Assembly: GCA_034429215.1 (NCBI GenBank)
Contig: DAOUGI010000007.1
Span: 1 to 9,578 of the forward strand
DNA length: 9,578 nucleotides
Direction: 5' to 3'
DNA from: JAFGOG01 sp034429215
GTDB lineage: Bacteria > Chloroflexota > Anaerolineae > JAAYZQ01
Positions within the stretch are counted from its first letter, which is position 1. Each line of letters opens with the position of its first letter. Under the pieces are notes generated by a model. The model did no database searches. It was given only the letters and a program-made list of their open reading frames with translations, and was not told the origin of the DNA. This document shows, one piece after another, positions 1-5,317 of the stretch. The translations under genes were made by a program, and so were the position numbers.

Positions 1-114
1 TACCATTATTGGTATCACACGGGTGAGGCGCACGCGATCCGGGACGTGCTGGGGCACCAGGGCCTGGCCGAGTTTGTGGGCGATATGTCGGGGGCTGTGT
101 ACCGGCCAGGGTAG
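1..114 (+). CDS. C-terminal fragment of an unrecognised protein
   Basis: The window opens inside a reading frame that runs 37 codons to a TAG at 112-114; the start lies to the left. The visible tail is rich in aromatic residues and His, with the segments YHYWYHTGEAHAIRD, VLGHQGLAEFVGD and a final AVYRPG. I do not recognise the family. The LGH...Y pattern faintly recalls tyrosine recombinases, but the spacing from the preceding HT is too short for that fold. Its codon use looks like that of the genes downstream and the composition is non-random, so I believe it is translated. It points the same way as the acetyltransferase that begins 78 nt after its stop and could be the previous gene of the same operon. 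Confidence 0.6.
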   Translation, partial: YHYWYHTGEAHAIRDVLGHQGLAEFVGDMSGAVYRPG

Positions 115-125
115 GAGATCGTGGC

Positions 126-161
126 GTGTGGGCGCGGAGCGCCGGGGGGAGGCGCCCGCGC
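126..161 (+). other. GC-rich hairpin between the left-edge gene and the acetyltransferase
   Basis: The arms 126-135 and 152-161 pair over 10 positions (GGGCGC against GCGCCC plus four outer pairs, two of them G-T wobbles). An alternative inner hairpin pairs 139-143 with 151-155 around a G-rich loop. It sits 11 nt after the upstream stop. No T-run follows, so it is not a canonical intrinsic terminator. It might attenuate transcription or affect translation of the gene starting at 192. Seen by eye only; folding energy not computed. Confidence 0.3.
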
Positions 162-191
162 AGAGCGTGGGCACCAGGAAAAGGGGCGGAG

Positions 192-737
192 ATGGGGGAT
201 AGAAGAGATCTGATCACCCGGCTTGGGACGGTGACGATACGGCCGGGCATGGAAGAGGGTGCGCCGGCCTACCGGGAGCTGCGGCTGGAGGCGCTGCGCA
301 ACCATCCGGAGGCGTTTGCCTCGGATTACGAGACGGCGCTGGCCAGGCCGATGGCCTACTGGATAAAGAGGCTCAGGCTCAGCGACCCTGATAACGAGGT
401 CATGCTCTATTTTGCCGCTCACGTCGGACTGCTGATCGGCATGGGCGGCATTACGCATACCGACTCGCCCAAGCAGAAGCACAGCGCCTACATCGTGAGC
501 ATGTACGTCCGGCCCGAGTGGCGCGGCCTGGGCATTGCCGAGGAACTGATCGATACGTGCCTGGAGTGGGGGCGAGGCTGGGGGATCCAGATCGTCAAGC
601 TGGGGGTGACCACGACGAACACGCCGGCGATCCGCTGCTATGAGAGGTGTGGTTTCCAGGTCTATGGGACGGAGCCTCAGGCCATTTACCACGACGGCGT
701 CTTTTACGACGAGCTGTTGATGGCGCGGGCGATCTAG
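192..737 (+). CDS. GNAT-family N-acetyltransferase
   Basis: A 181-aa protein of the GCN5-related acetyltransferase fold, expected to transfer acetyl from acetyl-CoA to an amine in the cytoplasm. The acetyl-CoA-binding motif A is clear at residues 101-120: a strand (IVSMYVRP) followed by the R-x-x-G-x-A pyrophosphate loop, R111-GLGI-A116. The usual motif B follows at about 143-160 (NTPAIRCYERCGF), the stretch with Asn and a Tyr near position 150 that often serves as general acid. The length is normal for a single GNAT domain. I chose the ATG at 192 because AAGGGG lies just upstream at 181-186. The frame extends back to a GTG at 126, but that extension is Arg/Gly/Trp-rich and reads through the hairpin, so it is probably untranslated. 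The substrate cannot be told. It heads the five-gene plus-strand run. Confidence 0.85.
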   Translation: MGDRRDLITRLGTVTIRPGMEEGAPAYRELRLEALRNHPEAFASDYETALARPMAYWIKRLRLSDPDNEVMLYFAAHVGLLIGMGGITHTDSPKQKHSAYIVSMYVRPEWRGLGIAEELIDTCLEWGRGWGIQIVKLGVTTTNTPAIRCYERCGFQVYGTEPQAIYHDGVFYDELLMARAI

Positions 738-772
738 CATCGGAGAAATGGCACCGGGAGATGAGGGGACGA

Positions 773-1360
773 ATGAAGCAGGTCTATGTTGCCTATGATG
801 GAAAGGACGAACCGGCAGCAGACAGGTTCCGGTACTGCCCCCAGTGCCAGGCTGCACTGACGATCAAGGATGTTGACCACAAGCTGAGGTCCGTCTGTCC
901 CAACTGCGGGTTCATCCGCTTCCGGAATCCGGCGCCGGTCATCAGCCTGCTGATCGTCAAAGACGACCAGGTGTTGCTGGGCAAACGAAGCAGTGAGCCG
1001 GGGCAAGGGAAATGGGCCACGCCAAGCGGCTATATCGAGTATGAGGACGATTTCCTGAGTACGGCCATCCGGGAGGCGAAAGAGGAGACCGGGCTGGATG
1101 TCGAGCTCAAGTCGATTATCCAGGTGGTGTCTTCTTTTGCGTCGCCGGGGTACCACTTTTTGGCAATCTATCTGCTGGCCAGCGTGGCAGGCGGCGAGCT
1201 TGCGGCAGGGGATGACCTGGAGGAGGTGGCCTGGTTTCCCTTGTCGGGGCCGTGGCCGGAGTTGGAGTTCCAAGAGGATGTTGATGTTCTGGAGGCATAC
1301 TCGAGGACGAGGATCGAGGGATTGCCCATTGATCCCAGCTTTGCTCGACGGGAGAAGTGA
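773..1360 (+). CDS. Nudix hydrolase with N-terminal zinc ribbon
   Basis: A 195-aa protein with two modules. Residues 22-45 form a zinc ribbon of two CxxC knuckles (C22/C25 and C42/C45). The Nudix domain follows, with its box at about 86-108: G86, five residues, D92, seven residues, then REAKEETGL (R100, E101, E104, E105). The catalytic, Mg-binding REx2EE core is intact; the first box Glu is Asp here. Enzymes of this design hydrolyse nucleoside diphosphates linked to another moiety, for example ADP-ribose or NADH. The SQPWPFP signature of NudC is not visible, so an ADP-ribose-type pyrophosphatase is likelier, but the substrate is inference. ATG 773 is chosen over ATG 761 because GAGG at 763-766 is better spaced for it. 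The stop overlaps a possible GTG start (1357) of the next gene, which points to translational coupling. Confidence 0.9.
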   Translation: MKQVYVAYDGKDEPAADRFRYCPQCQAALTIKDVDHKLRSVCPNCGFIRFRNPAPVISLLIVKDDQVLLGKRSSEPGQGKWATPSGYIEYEDDFLSTAIREAKEETGLDVELKSIIQVVSSFASPGYHFLAIYLLASVAGGELAAGDDLEEVAWFPLSGPWPELEFQEDVDVLEAYSRTRIEGLPIDPSFARREK

Positions 1361-1362
1361 GG

Positions 1363-2028
1363 ATGGACCGGTCGGAGTGGCTCAAGGAAAGGCGGCGGGT
1401 GGGTGAAGGGCGGTATGACACCATCTGGGCGCCGATCTATGATGATAATTGGGGAGGATGGATCGGGCCCACCCACCAGGAGTGCATCCAAAAGTTCCTG
1501 GACCTTTGCCCGCCACAGGCTACGATCCTCGACGCCGCGTGCGGCACCGGCAAGTATTGGCCGCTGATCCTGGCCGGCGGCCGGCAGGTGTGGGGGATGG
1601 ACCAATCGCAGGGGATGCTCGACCGGGCGACGGCCAAGCTCCCGGACGTGCCGGTGGAGAAGGTGGGCCTGCAGGAGATGGAGTACCAGGAAGCGTTCGA
1701 GGGCGCCATCTGCATGGATGCGATGGAGAATGTATTTCCGGAGGACTGGCCGGCCGTGCTCCACAATCTGTACCGGGCGCTCAAGCCGCAGGGGTACCTG
1801 CATTTCACCGTCGAGATCGCCGCCGAAGATGAGGTGCAGAAGGCTTTTGCTACCGGCCGGGAATTGGGGTTGCCGATCGTGTACGGCGAATGGGTGCTCG
1901 AGGGCGGCTATCATTACTATCCGTCGATCGAGCAGGTCAGGATCTGGGTGGAGCAGACAGGTTTTCGCCTGGTAGCGGAGGTTGTTGGCGATGACTATCA
2001 CCACTTTCTGGTGCAAAAAGGAGGGTGA
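1363..2028 (+). CDS. Class I SAM-dependent methyltransferase
   Basis: A 221-aa protein with a Rossmann-type methyltransferase domain. Motif I, the glycine-rich SAM loop, is at residues 54-63 (TILDAACGTG). An acidic residue at the end of strand 2 follows (GMDQSQGML), as does a motif IV-like segment (AICMDAMENV) and a post-motif with the LKPQGYLHFTVE pattern near 143-154 that is typical of small-molecule methyltransferases (the Methyltransf_11/25 group). The aromatic N-terminus (YDTIWAPIYDDNWGGWIGP) is likely a substrate-side cap. Length is usual for the group. ATG 1363 has GGAG at 1351-1354; GTG 1357, which overlaps the nudix stop, is an alternative adding two residues. The 3' end encodes the strong ribosome-binding site of the next gene. 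The substrate is unknown. Confidence 0.9.
   Translation: MDRSEWLKERRRVGEGRYDTIWAPIYDDNWGGWIGPTHQECIQKFLDLCPPQATILDAACGTGKYWPLILAGGRQVWGMDQSQGMLDRATAKLPDVPVEKVGLQEMEYQEAFEGAICMDAMENVFPEDWPAVLHNLYRALKPQGYLHFTVEIAAEDEVQKAFATGRELGLPIVYGEWVLEGGYHYYPSIEQVRIWVEQTGFRLVAEVVGDDYHHFLVQKGG
2018..2025 (+). promoter_or_regulatory. Strong ribosome-binding site for the aldo/keto reductase
   Basis: AAGGAGGG lies inside the last codons of the methyltransferase gene, 9 nt before the ATG at 2035. It fixes that start, since the reductase has no other good candidate, and implies translational coupling between the two genes. Confidence 0.75.
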
Positions 2029-2034
2029 GAAGGG

Positions 2035-3060
2035 ATGGAATATCGCCGGTTGGGAAAGACTGATCTGAAGGTAAGCGGCCTGGGGGTGGGCACGGAGCAC
2101 ATGGAAAAATCGAGCGAGGATGTGGAGCGGATCCTGCATCGCGCCATCGACGCTGGTATCAATTACCTGGACCTGTTTTTCTGGGAGCAGCTTGGGTCGA
2201 TAGTCAATCCGCACCGGGACGATTTCATCCTGGCCGCCCATTGGGAAGGCCTGGAAGAGATCCTAGCCAAGGTAGTCAACGGCTATGTCGAGATAGCGAT
2301 GCTGACCATGATCGACACCGAGACGAAATGGACCGGGTGGGCACAGGAATCGCTGGAGCGGCTGCGGCGCTACAAGGAGCAGGGGCGCGTCGGCTACATC
2401 GGCATCAGCAGCCACCGCGCGCCGGTGGCGGTCAAAGCGGTCAATAGTGGGTTAATCGACGTTCTGATGTACCCGGTTAATCTGGCCTCCCATGCTATCG
2501 AGGCAGACAGGGCGGTATACCAGGCCTGTGTAGACCAGGGGGTAGGGCTTGTGGCGATGAAGCCGTATGCCGGCGGCACGCTGTTCGTCAGGGCCGGCAG
2601 GCCGACGGGGATCACGCCCGTGCAGTGCCTGGCCTATACGCTGTCACTGCCGGTGTCTACGGCGGTGATGGGCGTCAAGAATACCGCCGAGCTTGACGCT
2701 GCACTGCACTACTGGGAAGCAACCGACGAGGAGAAAGATTACCACCCGATCATCGCCAACATCCATCACTACCTGGGGGACCGGAATATCTACCTGGGGC
2801 AGTGCGTTTACTGCAACCACTGCCTGCCATGTCCTCAAGACCTGGCGATCGGCGAGATCATCCGCATCGTGAACCTGACGGAGGCTACGGACATTGAGGA
2901 AGCACTGGCCGAGTATGCGAGTCTTGGAGTTAAGGCCTCGGATTGCACCGGATGCGGCCTGTGTGTAGAGCTGTGCCCATTCGACGTGGACGTCATGGCC
3001 AAACTGCGGAGGGCCGTGGAGCTTTTTGAGGGCAGCGCCATGATAAGAGGGGGAGGTTAG
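2035..3060 (+). CDS. Aldo/keto reductase-like protein with C-terminal 2x[4Fe-4S] ferredoxin domain
   Basis: A 341-aa protein. Residues 1-250 follow the (beta/alpha)8 aldo/keto reductase pattern: MEYRRLGKTDLKVSGLGVGT at the start, AIDAGINYLD at 37-46, GRVGYIGIS at 117-125 and GVKNT late. Residues 257-315 add a ferredoxin domain with two clusters: C257, C260, C263, C266-P, and C304, C307, C310, C314-P. This fusion is known in the COG1453-type group of predicted oxidoreductases. Oddly, the usual catalytic residues do not line up: after D46 the Tyr position reads FFW, the Lys position reads LAAH (around H69) and the His position reads MLTMID (around T91). The fold and clusters look sound, but canonical NADPH-dependent carbonyl reduction is doubtful. 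It may instead pass electrons through its clusters. deoC begins 12 nt after its stop. Confidence 0.88.
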   Translation: MEYRRLGKTDLKVSGLGVGTEHMEKSSEDVERILHRAIDAGINYLDLFFWEQLGSIVNPHRDDFILAAHWEGLEEILAKVVNGYVEIAMLTMIDTETKWTGWAQESLERLRRYKEQGRVGYIGISSHRAPVAVKAVNSGLIDVLMYPVNLASHAIEADRAVYQACVDQGVGLVAMKPYAGGTLFVRAGRPTGITPVQCLAYTLSLPVSTAVMGVKNTAELDAALHYWEATDEEKDYHPIIANIHHYLGDRNIYLGQCVYCNHCLPCPQDLAIGEIIRIVNLTEATDIEEALAEYASLGVKASDCTGCGLCVELCPFDVDVMAKLRRAVELFEGSAMIRGGG

Positions 3061-3072
3061 AAGAGTGAAGTG

Positions 3073-3792
3073 ATGGAAGAGGTTCCCAGTCTACAAGTCT
3101 TGGCCAAGATGATCGACCACTCCCTGCTCCATCCCACGCTGACGGATGAAGGGATCGCGGCAGGCTGCGAGCTGGCCAAGAGGTATGCGGTGGCGACTGC
3201 GTGTGTCAAGCCGTACGCGATCCGCCTGGCGGGAGATGTCCTAAACGGATCAGGGGTGGGGGTGTGTGGCGTGATCGCCTTTCCGCACGGCAACAGCACC
3301 ACCTCCAGTAAGGTCCGGGAAGCCGAGGAAGCCGTCCTGAGCGGCGCCGGCGAGATCGATATGGTCGTGAACGTCGGCAAGGTGCTGGGAAACGCCTGGG
3401 ATTATGTTTCGAGCGAGATAGGGGCGGTCAACCAAGTAGTAACAGGGCAGCAGGCGATCCTGAAGGTCATCTTTGAGAACGATTACCTGGAGGATGCGCA
3501 GATCCTAAAGCTGTGCGCGATATGCACGGAGAGGGCGGTAGCGTACGTCAAGACTTCGACCGGATATGGCTTTGTGAAGCAGGAGAATGGGATGTACGCT
3601 TATGCAGGAGCGACCGATCACCACCTGCGCCTCATGCGGGAGCATTGTCCGGCCGAGATGGGGGTAAAGGCGGCAGGTGGGGTACGGACTCTGGACGACC
3701 TGCTCCGCGTTCGCCGCCTGGGAGTGACGCGCATCGGCGCCACGGCGACCGCCGCTATTCTCGAAGAAGCGAAAAGGCGCGGCTACCGGTAG
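3073..3792 (+). CDS. deoC: Deoxyribose-phosphate aldolase
   Basis: A 239-aa class I aldolase that reversibly cleaves 2-deoxy-D-ribose 5-phosphate into glyceraldehyde 3-phosphate and acetaldehyde, the last step of deoxynucleoside catabolism. Family signatures are all present: IDHSLL near 14-19, EIDMVVNVG at 94-102 with the proton-relay Asp D96, the Schiff-base Lys K160 in VKTSTG, and the second active-site Lys K199 in GVKAAGGVR. Length is normal for bacterial DeoC. The start is ATG 3073 or the GTG immediately before it (3070); AGAAGAG at 3060-3066 favours 3073. It is the last gene of the plus-strand run. Its stop is 4 nt from the stop of the convergent mvaA. No other deo genes (deoA, deoB, deoD) are in view. 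Confidence 0.95.
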   Translation: MEEVPSLQVLAKMIDHSLLHPTLTDEGIAAGCELAKRYAVATACVKPYAIRLAGDVLNGSGVGVCGVIAFPHGNSTTSSKVREAEEAVLSGAGEIDMVVNVGKVLGNAWDYVSSEIGAVNQVVTGQQAILKVIFENDYLEDAQILKLCAICTERAVAYVKTSTGYGFVKQENGMYAYAGATDHHLRLMREHCPAEMGVKAAGGVRTLDDLLRVRRLGVTRIGATATAAILEEAKRRGYR

Positions 3793-3808
3793 ACGCTTAG
3801 GGCGCCTT
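3774..3808. terminator. Possible bidirectional hairpin between convergent deoC and mvaA
   Basis: AAGGCGC (3774-3780) and GCGCCTT (3802-3808) are perfect inverted repeats flanking both stop codons. The 21-nt loop contains the palindrome CTACCGGTAG (3783-3792), which includes the deoC stop. The two stops leave only 4 nt between genes, so any terminator must overlap coding sequence, as this one does. There is no T-run on either strand, so the terminator role is inference. Confidence 0.35.
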
Positions 3809-5083
3809 GGCCATCTCGGCCAGGATCTCCTGGGCCCGATCCAGCCGGACCTTGCGCTCAGCTACCAACCGGGCGGCGACGGCAGGCACCTGGTCGCCGG
3901 TGGCGCCGGCGGCGATGGCCACCTGACGAGCGTGAAGAGTCATGTGGCCGCGCTGGATCCCCTCCGTGGCCAGCGCCCGCAGCGCACCCAGGTTCTGGGC
4001 AAGGCCCACGGCGGCCATCGCTTCGGCCAGCTCACGGGCTGACCGCGCCCCCAACACTTTGAGGGCAGCCCTGGCGCCGGGGTGGGCCCGCGTTGCCCCG
4101 CCGATGGTGCCCACCGCCAGCGGCAATTCGAGGGTGCCCACCAGGCTGCCGCTCCTGTCCCGCGTCCAGGTAGACAACGACGTGTAACGGCCATCACGGG
4201 CGGCGTAGGCGTGGGCGCCGGCCTCGACGGCCCGCCAGTCCTGGCCGCAGGCCAGGGCCACGGCGTCGATGCCGTTCATGATCCCCTTGTTGTGGGTCGC
4301 CGCCCGGTAGGGGTCGGCGGCGGCGAAAACGTAGGCCTCAAAGATGCCCTGGGCCACCCGCTCGCCGCTATAGTCGTCGAAAGCCATCAGCTCGGGCGGG
4401 AGGGTGCACCTGGCGCGGGCCAGCCGCCGGTCGGCCAGGTTCGACAGGATGCGGAGGTGGACGCGCCCGCCGCTGATCTCCTCCACGGCCGGAGTCAGCG
4501 CCTCGGCGGCGGTGTTGACGGTGTTGGCGCCCATCGCGTCGCGGCAGTCGTACAGCAGGTGGACCACCAGCATCGGTCCCAGCGGCGTATCGGGAAAGAC
4601 GCGGACCTCCAGGTCACGCGCCCCACCGCCCAACGACACGACGACCGGATCGGTCTGGTTGGCCAGGGCAAGCAACTGCTCCCTGTGGCGGAGCAGGTCG
4701 AACCGGGCCGCCCACGGGTCGGGCAGGTCCAGAACCTGCATCTGGGCGATCATCACCGGCTCGGTGGAGGAGGCCTGAAAGCCGCCGGCCTGGCGCACCA
4801 GGCGGGCCATGTAGCTGGCCGCAGCCACCACCGACGGCTCTTCAATGGCCATCGGCACCAGGTAATCGCGGCCGTTGACCAGGAAATTGGCAGCGACGCC
4901 CAGGGGCAGGGTGTGGAGGCCGACCACATTTTCGATCATCTGATCGGCCTGGGCGGCGGTCAGGTCGTTTCCGGCCAGCGCCGCCCGCTCGGCATCGTCC
5001 AAACCGGCCCACCTGGCCACCGTTTCCAGCCGATCGTCGACGCTCAGGTCGTAAAATCCAGGCAAGCGCGAGCTCTTGTCCAT
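3797..5083 (-). CDS. mvaA: Class II hydroxymethylglutaryl-CoA reductase
   Basis: A 428-aa protein, exactly the length of the Pseudomonas mevalonii class II enzyme. These enzymes interconvert HMG-CoA and mevalonate with two NAD(P)(H). Motifs in order: ENVVG at 51-55, EEPSV at 81-85, DAMGAN at 182-187, THNKGIMNG at 263-271, GQDWRA at 280-285 and GHMTLH at 379-384. The catalytic set E82, K266, D282 and H380 is complete, each one position before the P. mevalonii residues (E83, K267, D283, H381). D145 matches the Asp linked there to NADH preference. The start is ATG 5083, 6 nt after GGAGGAG; the frame opens 24 nt earlier at 5107, but that ATG has no ribosome-binding site. No other mevalonate-pathway or HMG-CoA lyase gene is in view, so biosynthetic or degradative direction cannot be decided. 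It is convergent with deoC. Confidence 0.95.
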   Translation of the reverse strand: MDKSSRLPGFYDLSVDDRLETVARWAGLDDAERAALAGNDLTAAQADQMIENVVGLHTLPLGVAANFLVNGRDYLVPMAIEEPSVVAAASYMARLVRQAGGFQASSTEPVMIAQMQVLDLPDPWAARFDLLRHREQLLALANQTDPVVVSLGGGARDLEVRVFPDTPLGPMLVVHLLYDCRDAMGANTVNTAAEALTPAVEEISGGRVHLRILSNLADRRLARARCTLPPELMAFDDYSGERVAQGIFEAYVFAAADPYRAATHNKGIMNGIDAVALACGQDWRAVEAGAHAYAARDGRYTSLSTWTRDRSGSLVGTLELPLAVGTIGGATRAHPGARAALKVLGARSARELAEAMAAVGLAQNLGALRALATEGIQRGHMTLHARQVAIAAGATGDQVPAVAARLVAERKVRLDRAQEILAEMAKAP

Positions 5084-5089
5084 TTGTGT

Positions 5090-5096
5090 CTCCTCC
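5090..5096 (-). promoter_or_regulatory. Ribosome-binding site of mvaA
   Basis: On the minus strand GGAGGAG precedes ATG 5083 with a 6-nt A-rich spacer. This decides the mvaA start and shortens the longest frame by eight codons. Confidence 0.85.
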
Positions 5097-5138
5097 ATAT
5101 ACCCCACGCGGCTGACCCTAGAGCGCCTGGCAATACCA

Positions 5139-5199
5139 TGAGCAGGAGTGAAGGGTCTGTTTTGCCGAGAAGAGGTCCCTTGCTTCGCTCAGAATGACA
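5139..5199. repeat. Imperfect inverted-repeat element with the TTCGCTCAGAATGACA motif
   Basis: The right arm (5173-5199) holds a sequence ending TTCGCTCAGAATGACA. The left arm (5139-5158) reads TGAGCAGGAGTGAAGGGTCT and is an imperfect reverse complement of the inner part of the right arm: TGAGC, AAGGG and CT match, with an unpaired middle. The loop between them is about 14 nt. From general knowledge, this motif recurs between genes in many copies in several environmental bacterial genomes. Only one copy is in this window, so its dispersed nature here is not shown. The left arm lacks the terminal half of the motif and looks decayed. It lies between the membrane-gene operon and mvaA. Confidence 0.5.
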
Positions 5200-5291
5200 G
5201 TTGTGTTAGGCACTCTTACCCCAGAGCAGCACGAGGGCGCCGCCAAAACTTACCGCTTTGCTGCCAGATGCCATCAAGCCGGCGTGAGTAT

Positions 5292-5316
5292 GATCGGGGA
5301 TGGCTGACCGCCGATC
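5292..5316 (-). terminator. Candidate hairpin at the end of the membrane-gene operon
   Basis: GATCGG (5292-5297) and CCGATC (5311-5316) pair perfectly, with two more possible pairs across one mismatch. The hairpin starts 1 nt past the stop of the 468-aa gene, where a terminator would be expected, but no T-run follows on the minus strand. Function is uncertain. Confidence 0.35.
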
Positions 5317-5317
5317 G

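Noticed and set aside
1..114. Left-edge fragment as the C-terminus of a tyrosine recombinase
   Set aside because: It has an LGH...Y pattern, but the distance from HT to LGH is far too short and the RHT arginine context is missing.
126..191. GTG-started N-terminal extension of the acetyltransferase
   Set aside because: The extension is Arg/Gly/Trp-rich, runs through a stable hairpin and has no good ribosome-binding site; ATG 192 has AAGGGG just upstream.
15..857. Minus-strand open frame (280 codons) opposite the acetyltransferase
   Set aside because: It overlaps three plus-strand coding segments and reads as Pro/Arg/His-rich shadow sequence.
1168..2241. Long minus-strand open frame (357 codons) opposite the nudix and methyltransferase genes
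   Set aside because: It spans two well-supported plus-strand genes and their junction, is rich in His/Pro/Arg/Leu and has no recognisable motif.
4082..5197. Long plus-strand open frame (371 codons) opposite mvaA
   Set aside because: It is antisense to a complete class II HMG-CoA reductase with all catalytic motifs. The translation is low-complexity Gly/His/Gln/Val-rich, a typical GC-rich shadow.
5200..5290. A small gene or a clear mvaA promoter in the 5.1-5.3 kb gap
   Set aside because: No frame has a start with a ribosome-binding site and sensible composition. The best -35/-10 pairs have poor boxes or spacing (for example TTGATG with TAAGTT at 19 nt).
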